A DNA stretch of 64,000 nt from Flavobacteriaceae bacterium (lineage in GTDB: Bacteria; Bacteroidota; Bacteroidia; Flavobacteriales; Flavobacteriaceae): the NCBI GenBank assembly GCA_023558315.1, contig JAMJVX010000003.1, positions 1-64,000 on the forward strand. The letters are read 5' to 3'. The notes under the pieces were generated by a model, which saw only the letters and a program-made list of their open reading frames with translations, did not search any database and was not told where the DNA came from. The position numbers were made by a program, and so were the translations under genes. Of this stretch, positions 43,295-52,993 are shown piece by piece. Position 1 is the stretch's first letter, and each line of letters starts with the position of its first letter.

Positions 43295-44542
43295 ATGAAA
43301 CATTTTATAACATTATTATTATCCCTTACTATTTGTTTTGGGTGGGCTCAAAAAGATGAGTTAAAAGCATTAAAGAAATTAATGAAATCAAAAGATACTA
43401 CTGCTATACAAGAAGCTTTAGCATCCTATGAATCAGTTTTTGAAAATGCAGAAGATAAATATAAAACTACCTTTTATTTATATAAAGGGGATATTGCTAA
43501 AGCAACAAAAGAATATGAAACGGCTATTAATTCTTATCAAACTATACAGGGATTAAGCAAAGTTTCAAGTACAGTTACAACAAAAGTAAAGGCTTCTTTA
43601 GATGCTGTTTTTAGTGAAATAAACAACATAGCATTTGATAAACATAGTGATAAAGATTTCGAAGAAGCTTCTAAATATTTTTATCTACTATATACGATTA
43701 ATCCAGAAGATAATCTAGGATATCTTTATTACGCTGCTGAGTCTGCTGTTAGTAACGAAGATTTTGATACTGCTTTAGAGTATTATATTATATTAAAAGA
43801 CAAAAAGTATACCGGTATTTCTACTAAATATTATGCGACAGAAATTGCTACTGGAGAAGAAACATTAATTGATGAATTTCAATTTAAATTATATAATAAA
43901 AACAAGGATTATACAACAAGAGAAGAAGTAACTGAATCTCTTTTTCCGCGTATTCTTCAAAACATTGGTTTTATTTATTACCAAAAAGATGAAAAAGAAA
44001 AAGCAATTGCTGCAATTAAGGATGCAAGAGCAGAAAATCCTGGGAATATTGATTTAATATTAACTGAAGCGCAATTGTATATTCAAATAGAAGATGAAGA
44101 AGCATTCAAAAATTTAATGTTAGAAGCAATTGAAATTGCGCCTAACGATGCTAAACTTTATTTTAACTTAGGTATCATAAACGATACACAAGGCAATAAA
44201 GAAGATGCTAGAAAATACTACGAAAAAGCCTTAGAATTAGACGACCAAAAAGAAGGGCATTACCTAAATTTAGTTAGTCTGATTTTGTCTGAAGAAAAGT
44301 CATTAATAGAAGAAATGAATGGTTTATCTACTTCAAGAGCTGATACGAAACGTTATGACGTGTTAAAGCAAAAAAGAGAGGATTTATATAAAGAATGTGT
44401 ACCTCTTTTAGAAAAACTTGTAAAGATTAACCCAAATAGTGAAAGTGCGATAAATACTTTAAAAAACATTTATGGAACTATTGGAGACACCGAAGGTTTT
44501 AAAAAGATGAAAGAAATGCTAAAAGCATTAGAACAAGAATAA
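43295..44542 (+). CDS. exported tetratricopeptide-repeat protein
   Basis: The 415-aa protein has a signal peptide (MKHFITLLLSLTICFGWAQ) followed by at least five TPR units, clearest in GDIAKATKEYETAINSYQ, DLILTEAQLYIQIEDEEAF, NDAKLYFNLGIINDTQGNK and EDARKYYEKALELDD. TPR scaffolds mediate protein-protein contacts. The partner is unknown, and location is periplasm or outer-membrane face by inference. It ends before a strong terminator at 44565-44598. Confidence 0.85.
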   Translation: MKHFITLLLSLTICFGWAQKDELKALKKLMKSKDTTAIQEALASYESVFENAEDKYKTTFYLYKGDIAKATKEYETAINSYQTIQGLSKVSSTVTTKVKASLDAVFSEINNIAFDKHSDKDFEEASKYFYLLYTINPEDNLGYLYYAAESAVSNEDFDTALEYYIILKDKKYTGISTKYYATEIATGEETLIDEFQFKLYNKNKDYTTREEVTESLFPRILQNIGFIYYQKDEKEKAIAAIKDARAENPGNIDLILTEAQLYIQIEDEEAFKNLMLEAIEIAPNDAKLYFNLGIINDTQGNKEDARKYYEKALELDDQKEGHYLNLVSLILSEEKSLIEEMNGLSTSRADTKRYDVLKQKREDLYKECVPLLEKLVKINPNSESAINTLKNIYGTIGDTEGFKKMKEMLKALEQE

Positions 44543-44564
44543 TTTTATATAGAACATTTTGTAA

Positions 44565-44598
44565 TAAAAAAAGGGCTTTATAACAAAGCCCTTTTTTT
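44565..44598. terminator. strong bidirectional rho-independent terminator
   Basis: AAAAAAAGGGCTTT pairs with AAAGCCCTTTTTTT around a short AT loop. There is a GC core (GGGC/GCCC) and A/T tracts on both sides, so it can end both gyrA-TPR (plus) and the ilv operon (minus). Confidence 0.85.
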
Positions 44599-44647
44599 GT
44601 ATACTGTTTTTTATTTACAAAGAATTGTAATTTTATTTTTAATCTAA

Positions 44648-45901
44648 CTAAATCAAATGTTGAAACAAGTCTGGTTTATCATTGAGATAATCCCCATAAA
44701 ATCCAGCTTCTTTCATTCTTGAAATTAGAGAATCAAAATCCTCCTCTTTTTTAAGTTCTATTCCAACTACCGCAGGGGCATTTTCTCTTAAATTTTTCTT
44801 AGAATACTCAAAAAAGGTAATATCATCTGTAGGTCCTAAAATAGTAGTGACAAATTCTTTTAAAGCACCTGCTCTTTGAGGAAAGTGTACAATAAAGTAA
44901 TGCTTCAGTTTTCTATATAGCAAAGCTCTCTCTTGGATTTCTGCCATTCGTGTTATATCATTATTTCCACCACAGATAATAACGCCTACTTTCTTGCCTT
45001 TGATTTCATCTTTATACAAATCTAGTGCTGCTACCCCAATGGCTCCTGCAGGTTCAACTATAATGCCTTCCATTGTGTATAAATCTAAAATTGCTTGGCA
45101 AATTTTTCCCTCTGGAATAGTTAAAATATCACTACTTTTCAAATATTTATTACATAGATTAAAACTTATATCACCAACTTGTTTGACGGCTACACCATCC
45201 GCAAATGTATCTATAAGTTCTAAGGACTCTTTCCTTTTGTGTTCTAATGATTTTTTCATTGATGCAGCTCCTTCAGGCTCTAATCCAATAATTTTTGTAT
45301 TTGGTGATAATTCTTTGAACACTGTTAGTATACCAGAAATTAATCCCCCGCCGCCTATTGGTACAAATAAATAATCTAAATTTTCTTTCTTTTGCTCCAG
45401 TATTTCTAAAGCGAGAGTTGCTTGTCCTTCTATTACTTTCTCATCATCAAAAGGGTGTATAAATATTTTCCCTGATTTTTCAACCTCTTGTAATGCTATA
45501 TCTTGAGCATCATTGTAGGTATCCCCTTCTAACACGATTTTCACAAAACTTTCTCCAAATATTTTTACTTTATCAATTTTTTGTTTTGGAGTAGGTTTTG
45601 GCATATAAATTACACCATTGATTTTTAATTGATTGCACGCATACGCAACTCCTTGCGCATGATTACCTGCACTTGAGCATATAATTCCTTTGTTACGTTG
45701 TTCTGGAGTTAATAAAGAAATTTTATGATAGGCACCCCGAATCTTAAATGAACGTATTTCTTGTAAATCCTCTCTTTTGAAAAATATTTGAGCATCTAAG
45801 TCTTTAGATAATCTTTGATTTACTTCAAAAGGCGTTTTTTTTATCGCTTTTTCAATTATCTCTCTCGCCTTATATACGTCCTCAAAATTGGGTAAGGACA
45901 T
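44648..45901 (-). CDS. ilvA: biosynthetic threonine dehydratase
   Basis: IlvA deaminates threonine to 2-oxobutanoate, the first committed step to isoleucine. The 417-aa PLP protein has K53 in SFKIRGAYHKI, SSAGNHAQGVAYAC near 81-94, the glycine loop PIGGGGLISG, and a C-terminal ACT-like regulatory domain (about 330-417, with FVTTILGPTDDITFFEYSKKN). One ACT-like domain instead of the two of E. coli IlvA gives the shorter length. Isoleucine feedback is likely but inferred. It is the last gene of the operon, directly abutting ilvC, and ends near the strong terminator. Confidence 0.94.
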   Translation of the reverse strand: MSLPNFEDVYKAREIIEKAIKKTPFEVNQRLSKDLDAQIFFKREDLQEIRSFKIRGAYHKISLLTPEQRNKGIICSSAGNHAQGVAYACNQLKINGVIYMPKPTPKQKIDKVKIFGESFVKIVLEGDTYNDAQDIALQEVEKSGKIFIHPFDDEKVIEGQATLALEILEQKKENLDYLFVPIGGGGLISGILTVFKELSPNTKIIGLEPEGAASMKKSLEHKRKESLELIDTFADGVAVKQVGDISFNLCNKYLKSSDILTIPEGKICQAILDLYTMEGIIVEPAGAIGVAALDLYKDEIKGKKVGVIICGGNNDITRMAEIQERALLYRKLKHYFIVHFPQRAGALKEFVTTILGPTDDITFFEYSKKNLRENAPAVVGIELKKEEDFDSLISRMKEAGFYGDYLNDKPDLFQHLI

Positions 45902-47377
45902 CTATTTTATTTTTTTCATTGCAGTCATAGACTCTCTCAATTCCTCCCCTACAATTTCAATTGGATGAAATCTAATAATTTCATTTATAGTTACTAATTG
46001 TTTATTATCTACTTGATTGTCTTTTCCTTCACCGTATTTTTTTCCAATTACATCTACATTAATTTCTTTCATAAAATCAACTAATAAAGGCTTACACGCA
46101 TGGTCAAATAAATAACATCCATATTCAGCAGTATCAGATATTATGCGGTTCATTTCAAAGAGTTTTTTACGGGCAATTGTATTTGCAATAAGTGGCACTT
46201 CGTGTAATGATTCGTAATATGCTGACTCTTCTTTAATACCACTAGCTACCATCGTATCAAAAGCAAGTTCAACACCCGCCTTAATAAATGCAACTAATAA
46301 AACTCCATTGTCAAAGTATTCTTGTTCAGAAATATCTTCATTGGTATTATCGGTTTTTTCAAAATTTGTTTTCTCCGTTTCTGCTCTCCATTGCAATAGG
46401 TTTTTATCTCCATTAGCCCAATCTTCCATCATAGTTTTAGAAAACTCTCCAGACATAATATCGTCCATGTGCTTTTCAAAAAGAGGATGTAAAATTGCTT
46501 TTAATTTCTCGGATAATTCAAAAGCTTTAACCTTAGCAGGATTAGAAAGTCTATCCATCATATTTGTTATCCCTCCTATCTTTAGTGCTTCAGTAATAGT
46601 TTCCCATCCATATTGTATAAATTTTGCAGCGTAGCTAGCCTCTATACCTTGTTCTACCATCTTGTCAAAACACAAGATAGAAGCCGCTTGTTGTATTCCA
46701 CAAAGAATCGTTTGCTCTCCCATCAAATCAGATTTCACTTCTGCAATAAAAGAAGATTCTAATACTCCAGCTCTATGCCCTCCTGTTGCAACTGCATATG
46801 CTTTTGCTTGATCAAAACCTTTTCCTTCAGGGTCATTTTCTGGGTGTACTGCAATCAGTGTAGGCACACCAAATCCCCTCTTATATTCTTCTCTAACTTC
46901 ACTACCTGGACACTTTGGAGCTACCATAATCACAGTAATATCTTCTCTAACTTTAATGCCTTCTTCTACTATATTAAACCCATGAGAATAGGATAAAGTT
47001 GAATTTTTCTTCATTAATGGCATAAGCGTATTAACAACGTTAGTATGATTTTTATCAGGTGTTAAATTTACTACCATATCTGCCGAAGGAATTAACTCTT
47101 CAAAGGTACCAATATTAAAATTATTTTTTGTGGCATTTTGATAAGACTCTCTTTTTTGCTCTATGGCTTCCGCTCTCAAAGCAAAAGAAATGTCTAATCC
47201 TGAATCACGCATATTTAATCCTTGATTAAGTCCTTGCGCTCCACAACCTACTATTACAATTTTTTTATTTTTCAAAACGTTTATACCCTCGCTAAATTCA
47301 GAGTTATCCATAAAACGGCATTTCCCTAATTGAGTTAATTTTTCTCTCAATGAAAGTGTGTTGAAATAATTTGTCAT
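45902..47377 (-). CDS. ilvC: ketol-acid reductoisomerase (class II)
   Basis: IlvC isomerises and reduces acetolactate and acetohydroxybutyrate in valine and isoleucine synthesis. At 491 aa it belongs to the long class II enzymes with a duplicated C-terminal domain, as in E. coli. Visible are the NADPH-binding [18 protein letters not shown] near 39-56 with SFALR, the metal/substrate residues in [17 protein letters not shown], and the second-half [18 protein letters not shown]. It lies between ilvN (13-base gap) and ilvA (no gap). Confidence 0.96.
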   Translation of the reverse strand: MTNYFNTLSLREKLTQLGKCRFMDNSEFSEGINVLKNKKIVIVGCGAQGLNQGLNMRDSGLDISFALRAEAIEQKRESYQNATKNNFNIGTFEELIPSADMVVNLTPDKNHTNVVNTLMPLMKKNSTLSYSHGFNIVEEGIKVREDITVIMVAPKCPGSEVREEYKRGFGVPTLIAVHPENDPEGKGFDQAKAYAVATGGHRAGVLESSFIAEVKSDLMGEQTILCGIQQAASILCFDKMVEQGIEASYAAKFIQYGWETITEALKIGGITNMMDRLSNPAKVKAFELSEKLKAILHPLFEKHMDDIMSGEFSKTMMEDWANGDKNLLQWRAETEKTNFEKTDNTNEDISEQEYFDNGVLLVAFIKAGVELAFDTMVASGIKEESAYYESLHEVPLIANTIARKKLFEMNRIISDTAEYGCYLFDHACKPLLVDFMKEINVDVIGKKYGEGKDNQVDNKQLVTINEIIRFHPIEIVGEELRESMTAMKKIK

Positions 47378-47390
47378 AATTTATATTTTT

Positions 47391-47921
47391 TTATTTTTTA
47401 TTAATTTTTGTTAAAATACTTGATATATCCATTTTGTTTTTTGTGATTGATATTCTGCCAGATCTTACAAATTGAAGTAATCCATAAGGAATAAGTTCTT
47501 TATACAATTCATCTGTTTCTTCTCTGAATCCTGTTTTTTCTATCACAAAAAACTCTGGAGATACAGTAATTATTTTTGCATGGCTATTTTTAATAATATT
47601 TTGAACTTGCCTTTTCTCAAACAATGAACTCGTTTTTACTTTATACAATGCAGATTCTTGAAAAATAGTTTCTTTATCCTCATTATAGAAAACTTTAATT
47701 ACATCGATTTGTTTTTCAATTTGCAAAGATATATTTTTTACCTTTTCTTCACTCAAATTTACCACAATAACGAACCTAAATATATTTTTTATTTCTGATT
47801 CTGAACTAGAAATACTTTCAATATTAATATGTCTTTTTAAAAATAAGGCGGAAATTCTGTTAAGAAGGCCCACATTATTTTCTGTGTATATTGATATGGT
47901 ATATTTATTTATATTCTGCAT
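47391..47921 (-). CDS. ilvN: acetolactate synthase small (regulatory) subunit
   Basis: The 176-aa regulatory subunit carries an N-terminal ACT domain (YTISIYTENNVGLLNRISAL, about 7-26, then FLKRHINIESIS) that binds valine and activates the large subunit. The C-terminal domain includes FVIEKTGFREETDELYKELIPYGLLQFVRSGRISI, typical of IlvH/IlvN. It lies 14 bases from ilvB and 13 from ilvC inside the operon. Confidence 0.92.
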   Translation of the reverse strand: MQNINKYTISIYTENNVGLLNRISALFLKRHINIESISSSESEIKNIFRFVIVVNLSEEKVKNISLQIEKQIDVIKVFYNEDKETIFQESALYKVKTSSLFEKRQVQNIIKNSHAKIITVSPEFFVIEKTGFREETDELYKELIPYGLLQFVRSGRISITKNKMDISSILTKINKK

Positions 47922-47935
47922 AATTCTATAATTAT

Positions 47936-49639
47936 TTATTTTAATCTAATGTCAGATACCGAAGCTCCTGTAGGTATCATTGGAAATACATTGTCTTCTT
48001 TTTCTACACAGACTTCCAAAAAGTATGATTCTTTTGATAAAATCATTTCTTTCACAGCGTCTTCTAAATCCTCTCTCGCTTCCACTTTTTTTGCTGTAAT
48101 ATCAAAGGCTTGTGCAATTTTAATAAAATCTGGATTTACCATTTCAGTAGAAGCATATCTTTTATCAAAAAATAATTGCTGCCATTGTCTTACCATTCCT
48201 AAAAAGTTATTATTTAAAACCACAATTTTTACTGCCGTTTTATTTTGAAAAATAGTGCCTAATTCCTGTATATTCATTTGATATCCACCATCTCCAATAA
48301 CGGCTACTACTTCTCTTTCGGGTGCGCCCATTTTGGCTCCTATAGCTGAAGGGAGAGCAAAACCCATTGTCCCTAATCCCCCTGATGTAATATTACTTTT
48401 TGATTTTGTAAATTCTGCATAACGGCAAGTGACCATTTGATGCTGGCCCACATCCGTAACTATAATAGCCTCCCCTTTGGTGTACTGATTTATTAACCTA
48501 ATAACCTCACCCATAGTAAGTCCAGGTTTTTCTGGATACAAATCTTTTTTAATTACGACATCATATTCTTCTTGTAATAATTCGTTAAAACGATTTCTCC
48601 ATTCGGGGTGTTCTTTTTTAATTACTTTTTGCGTAAGAAGTTGTAAAGAATTTTTACAATTTCCTAAAAGAGGAATATCTACTTTTATATTTTTATTGAT
48701 TTCTGCAGAATCTATTTCCAAATGAATAATCTTTGCTTGAGAGGCATATGTTTGTACATTTCCTGTGACTCTATCATCAAAACGCATCCCAATAGCAATT
48801 AACACATCACATTCATTTGTAAGTAAATTTGGTGCGTAATTACCATGCATACCAACCATACCTACATTTAATGGATGTTTAGAAGGCAGTGCTGAAAGTC
48901 CTAAAATTGTCCATGCCGCAGGAATTCCTGTTTTCTCTATAAATTCTTTTAATTCATCCTCTGCTTTCCCCAATATAACCCCTTGACCAAAAACAATTAA
49001 GGGTTTTTTTGCGTTATTAATTGCTTGTACAGCCTCCTCTAAATTAGATTCTTCTTCAACATCTTCTTGAATATTATAACTTCTTATTCCTTTACATTTT
49101 TTATACGAATAATCAAAGGTGTCAAATTGTGCATTTTTAGTAATATCTATTAATACAGGTCCTGGTCTTCCTGAACGAGCGATATAAAACGCTTTAGCAA
49201 GTATTTCTGGAATTTCTTCTACATTAGTAACTTGATAATTCCATTTAGTTACGGGCATTGAAATAGAAATTATATCAATCTCTTGAAAAGCATCTGTTCC
49301 TAATAAATGTGCGCCTACTTGTCCAGTAATACAAACAACAGGAGTAGAATCAAGTTGCGCATCTGCTAATCCAGTCACTAAATTAGTTGCTCCGGGTCCA
49401 GAAGTAGCCATAGCCACACCTACTTTCCCTGATGCTCTAGAAAAACCTTGCGCTGCATGAATTGCTCCTTGTTCATGACGTGTTAAAATATGCGTTAATT
49501 CTTTGCTAAACTTATATAATTCATCATATATAGGCATTATAGCTCCGCCAGGATACCCATAAATCAAATTCACATCTTCTTCCAACAAGCATCTAATAAC
49601 CGCTTCCGCACCAGAAATCTGTTTTATTGTTTTACTCAT
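47936..49639 (-). CDS. ilvB: acetolactate synthase large subunit
   Basis: IlvB is the TPP-dependent catalytic subunit that condenses pyruvate with pyruvate or 2-oxobutanoate. The 567-aa protein has the catalytic glutamate in TRHEQGAIHAAQGFSRASG, the FAD-binding middle domain, and the TPP/Mg motif GDGGYQMNIQELGT followed by NNNFLGMVRQWQQLFF near 470. It starts 4 bases after ilvD and pairs with IlvN downstream. Confidence 0.96.
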   Translation of the reverse strand: MSKTIKQISGAEAVIRCLLEEDVNLIYGYPGGAIMPIYDELYKFSKELTHILTRHEQGAIHAAQGFSRASGKVGVAMATSGPGATNLVTGLADAQLDSTPVVCITGQVGAHLLGTDAFQEIDIISISMPVTKWNYQVTNVEEIPEILAKAFYIARSGRPGPVLIDITKNAQFDTFDYSYKKCKGIRSYNIQEDVEEESNLEEAVQAINNAKKPLIVFGQGVILGKAEDELKEFIEKTGIPAAWTILGLSALPSKHPLNVGMVGMHGNYAPNLLTNECDVLIAIGMRFDDRVTGNVQTYASQAKIIHLEIDSAEINKNIKVDIPLLGNCKNSLQLLTQKVIKKEHPEWRNRFNELLQEEYDVVIKKDLYPEKPGLTMGEVIRLINQYTKGEAIIVTDVGQHQMVTCRYAEFTKSKSNITSGGLGTMGFALPSAIGAKMGAPEREVVAVIGDGGYQMNIQELGTIFQNKTAVKIVVLNNNFLGMVRQWQQLFFDKRYASTEMVNPDFIKIAQAFDITAKKVEAREDLEDAVKEMILSKESYFLEVCVEKEDNVFPMIPTGASVSDIRLK

Positions 49640-49643
49640 ATCT

Positions 49644-51320
49644 TTAAAATTTATCTGTTACACAACCTACTGAAGCATTTGATACATTATTTATGTATTT
49701 ACTTAAAGTCCCTCTTGTAAACTTAAACTTAGGTTGCTTCCAATTTTCCTTTCTTTTATTAAAAATCTCTTTTTCAATTACTAATTCTAAATTATTTTTT
49801 TCAGCATCAATAACTATAGTGTCCCCATTTTCAACAAATGCTAAGGGACCTCCTACTTGTGCTTCTGGAGTGATATGTCCCACTACAAATCCATGTGTGC
49901 CTCCTGAGAATCGTCCGTCTGTAATTAATGCGACATCTTTCCCTAATCCTGCTCCCATTATTGCAGCAGTAGGCTTAAGCATTTCAGGCATTCCAGGTCC
50001 TCCCTTAGGGCCTTCATACCTAATGACGACTACATCCCCTTTTTTTACTTCCCCATTTTTAATACCGTCATTGGCTTCATATTCACTATTAAAAACTTTC
50101 GCACTTCCTTTAAAATACAAACCTTCTTTTCCTGTAATTTTTGCAACTCCTCCTTCTGGTGCTAAATTTCCTTTTAAAATTTGAATATGCCCCGTTTGTT
50201 TTATGGGTTGGTTTATAGGTCTTATAATATCTTGCCCTAATTTTAAATCGGGTACATTTTCTAAATTTTCCGCTAAAGTTTTACCCGTTATAGTTATACA
50301 ATCCCCGTAAAGCATATTGTTTTTAAGCATATATTTTAAGACGGCAGGAATCCCTCCTACATTATGTAAATCTTCCATCAAATATTTCCCACTGGGTTTT
50401 AAATCTGCTAAAAAGGGCGTTGTATTACTTATATGTTGAAAATCATCAATAGTAAAATCAATTTTCGCAGTATGAGCGATAGCTAAAAAATGTAATACTG
50501 CATTTGTAGAACCTCCTAAAACAGTAATCAATCTTACAGCATTAGTTATGGATTTTTTAGTTACAATATCCAAAGGTTTTATGTCTTTCTTTACAATATT
50601 TTCAATGGCTTTCCCTATTTCGTCACATTCTTGTTTTTTTAAGGGACTAGTTGCTGGATTTGAAGAATTATAGGACATTGTCATTCCTAACGCTTCAATT
50701 GCTGAAGCCATTGTATTAGCTGTATACATTCCCCCACATGCTCCTGCACTTGGACAGGCATTTTTTATAATATTTTTATATTCCTCTTCATCTATATTAT
50801 TAGCTACTTTTTCTCCCCAAGCTTCAAAAGCAGATACCACGTCTAATTTTTTATCCTTATAACAACCGGGTGCAATGGTCCCTCCATATACTAAAATAGA
50901 AGGTCTATTTAATCGTAACATCGCCATTAATGCTCCTGGAAGATTTTTATCACATCCCACAACTGAAATCAATCCGTCATAGGACATCCCAGCAATATAT
51001 GTTTCGATTGAATCTGCAATAATGTCTCTAGAAGGTAATGAATAACGCATTCCTGGAGTACCCATAGATATACCATCGCTAATACCAATGGTGTTAAATA
51101 TAAGTCCAACTAAATCTGTTTTCTCTACGCTTTGTTTGATAAGAGTTGATAATTCATTCAAGTGCATATTACAAGGATTTCCCTCATAACCTGTACTTGC
51201 AATTCCTATAAAAGGTTTTTTTAAATCTTCCTCTGTAAGCCCAATAGCATGTAGCATTGCTTGAGCCGCTGGTTGAGAATCATTTTGAGTTATTTCTTTA
51301 CTATATTTATTGTGTGCCAT
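49644..51320 (-). CDS. ilvD: dihydroxy-acid dehydratase
   Basis: IlvD dehydrates dihydroxy acids to the keto acids of valine and isoleucine. The 558-aa iron-sulfur enzyme has cluster cysteines in [25 protein letters not shown] and [15 protein letters not shown], and the substrate-site segments [15 protein letters not shown] and [18 protein letters not shown]. It heads the ilvDBNCA operon. Its ATG lies 17 bases after a -7 box, which leaves no room for a leader-peptide attenuator. Confidence 0.96.
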   Translation of the reverse strand: MAHNKYSKEITQNDSQPAAQAMLHAIGLTEEDLKKPFIGIASTGYEGNPCNMHLNELSTLIKQSVEKTDLVGLIFNTIGISDGISMGTPGMRYSLPSRDIIADSIETYIAGMSYDGLISVVGCDKNLPGALMAMLRLNRPSILVYGGTIAPGCYKDKKLDVVSAFEAWGEKVANNIDEEEYKNIIKNACPSAGACGGMYTANTMASAIEALGMTMSYNSSNPATSPLKKQECDEIGKAIENIVKKDIKPLDIVTKKSITNAVRLITVLGGSTNAVLHFLAIAHTAKIDFTIDDFQHISNTTPFLADLKPSGKYLMEDLHNVGGIPAVLKYMLKNNMLYGDCITITGKTLAENLENVPDLKLGQDIIRPINQPIKQTGHIQILKGNLAPEGGVAKITGKEGLYFKGSAKVFNSEYEANDGIKNGEVKKGDVVVIRYEGPKGGPGMPEMLKPTAAIMGAGLGKDVALITDGRFSGGTHGFVVGHITPEAQVGGPLAFVENGDTIVIDAEKNNLELVIEKEIFNKRKENWKQPKFKFTRGTLSKYINNVSNASVGCVTDKF

Positions 51321-51337
51321 CTATTTTTTTTTGTTGC

Positions 51338-51345
51338 CAAAAGTA
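51338..51345 (-). promoter_or_regulatory. -7 box TACTTTTG for the ilv operon
   Basis: The minus strand matches TAnnTTTG 17 bases upstream of the ilvD ATG. The rest of the 167-base gap to trxB is AT-rich with no hairpin or peptide I can support. Confidence 0.5.
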
Positions 51346-51487
51346 TAACGATATTTTTGATAAAATGCTTGAATTATAAATTGATTGTATCTCTAATTAC
51401 ATTTATGATTAAATATATAATTGATTACAAGCGTTTTAGATTAATATTTAATACAACATCTAACTTTCGCAATTATATTAAAAAAAA

Positions 51488-52426
51488 TTATTTAGCTAAG
51501 TATCTTTCTGCATCTAATGCTGCCATACAGCCAGTACCTGCAGCAGTTACTGCTTGACGGTATTCTTTATCCTGTACATCTCCTGCAGCAAAGACACCAG
51601 GGATATTTGTATGAGTCTTCTTTCCTTTTGTGATTATATACCCTTCTGTATCCATATCAATAATACCTTGAAAAATTTTTGTGTTTGGGGTATGACCTAT
51701 TGCCACAAATAATCCAGTAACATCGATTTCTTTTTTCTCATTGGTTTGATTATTAACTATTCTTACCCCTTCTACGACATGCTCTCCTAACACTTCCTCT
51801 ACCTCAGTGTTATAATACATTTGTATATTTTCTGTGTTTTCTACTCTATGTTGCATTGCTTTAGAAGCTCTCATACTTTCTTTACGGACACACATATGAA
51901 CTTTTTTACAAATTTTTGCTAAGTAGGTTGCTTCTTCCGCTGCTGTATCTCCCCCTCCAACAATTACGACTTCTTGCCCTTTATAGAAAAAACCATCACA
52001 TACCGCACATGCCGATACGCCACTTCCTTTTAAACGTTCTTCACTAGGTAATCCTAAATATTTCGCGGTTGCTCCTGTTGAAATAATTATTGTTTGTGTT
52101 TCTATTTCATTAGCATCGTCTACGATTATTTTATGAACTCCCTTTTCTTCTTTAGATAAAATCACTTTAGTAACCATTCCAATTCTTACTTCCGTACCAA
52201 ATCGTTCCGCTTGTTTTTTCAAATCTTCCATTAATGCTGGCCCTTGTACCCCTTGAGGATAGCCAGGAAAATTATCCACTTCTGTTGTTGTTGTAAGTTG
52301 TCCGCCTATTTCTAATCCCGTGTATAAAACGGGTTTCATATCTGCTCTTGCTGCATATATTGCCGCCATATATCCAGCGGGTCCAGAACCTATAATTACT
52401 GTTTTTAACACCTCTTTATTGCTCAT
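51488..52426 (-). CDS. trxB: thioredoxin-disulfide reductase
   Basis: TrxB reduces thioredoxin with NADPH through FAD and a redox disulfide. The 312-aa protein has GSGPAGYMAAIYAARA near residue 13, redox cysteines C140 and C143 in SACAVCDGFF, the NADPH loop VGGGDTAAEEA, and GVFAAGDVQDKEYRQAVTAAG at the C-terminus. The start overlaps the 3' end of the upstream lipoprotein gene by 11 bases, so the two are coupled. Confidence 0.96.
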   Translation of the reverse strand: MSNKEVLKTVIIGSGPAGYMAAIYAARADMKPVLYTGLEIGGQLTTTTEVDNFPGYPQGVQGPALMEDLKKQAERFGTEVRIGMVTKVILSKEEKGVHKIIVDDANEIETQTIIISTGATAKYLGLPSEERLKGSGVSACAVCDGFFYKGQEVVIVGGGDTAAEEATYLAKICKKVHMCVRKESMRASKAMQHRVENTENIQMYYNTEVEEVLGEHVVEGVRIVNNQTNEKKEIDVTGLFVAIGHTPNTKIFQGIIDMDTEGYIITKGKKTHTNIPGVFAAGDVQDKEYRQAVTAAGTGCMAALDAERYLAK

Positions 52427-52943
52427 AATTTATATTTTGTTTTGCTATATCTTCAACGATTTTCAACCAAAAGTTGTAATCTCTATATAATAATTTTAAT
52501 TCCTCATTTAACTTTTCTTCATCATTAATTTCCGCATAAAACTTACACTTTAAAATTCTAGTTTCTAACAAGGTTAACCTGCTATCTATCTCTAATGAAT
52601 TTAAATAATCTGGTCTTAGAGATTTACGTAATTTTTTAGTTTCTATATCAGATTCCTCTAAAAAAGTCAGAATACTCTTTTGGTTTAACTTTGATAAATC
52701 TTCAATGGTGTTTCTATAATTTGCAAAACCCTCCCATACTTCAATTCTCATTCTTATAGAATCTGCTTCTATCTTATAAAATGAAATATTTTTAAGTGTT
52801 TCCACATTCAAATTTAAAACGACACTGTCTTTAATTGATTCATTTACAACTGCTTTTGTAGTATTTGAGTTTCCACAAGAAAATACTATAGTCAAACAGA
52901 ATAAAAGAAATATTCTGTATAAATATTTATGAAATGATACCAT
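52416..52943 (-). CDS. hypothetical small helical lipoprotein
   Basis: The 175-aa product has a long signal with lipobox LTIVFSC (C23). The mature part is helical and highly charged (about 60-170), with heptad-like leucines and acidic/basic alternation. It resembles a periplasmic coiled-coil protein rather than an enzyme. I recognise no family. It overlaps trxB by 11 bases and lies 34 bases downstream of a -7 box, so it leads a two-gene unit with trxB. A redox role is only suggested by this coupling. Confidence 0.68.
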   Translation of the reverse strand: MVSFHKYLYRIFLLFCLTIVFSCGNSNTTKAVVNESIKDSVVLNLNVETLKNISFYKIEADSIRMRIEVWEGFANYRNTIEDLSKLNQKSILTFLEESDIETKKLRKSLRPDYLNSLEIDSRLTLLETRILKCKFYAEINDEEKLNEELKLLYRDYNFWLKIVEDIAKQNINYEQ

Positions 52944-52977
52944 TGATAATTCTAAAACTTTTTTTTTGTAATGGTCG

Positions 52978-52985
52978 CAAAAGTA
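52978..52985 (-). promoter_or_regulatory. -7 box TACTTTTG for the lipoprotein-trxB unit
   Basis: The minus strand matches TAnnTTTG 34 bases upstream of the ATG at 52943. Confidence 0.4.
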
Positions 52986-52993
52986 ATAAAAAC

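Noticed and set aside
51321-51487. Leader-peptide attenuator before ilvD
   Set aside because: The likely promoter is 17 bases from the start and no run of Ile/Val/Leu codons or hairpin pair is seen.
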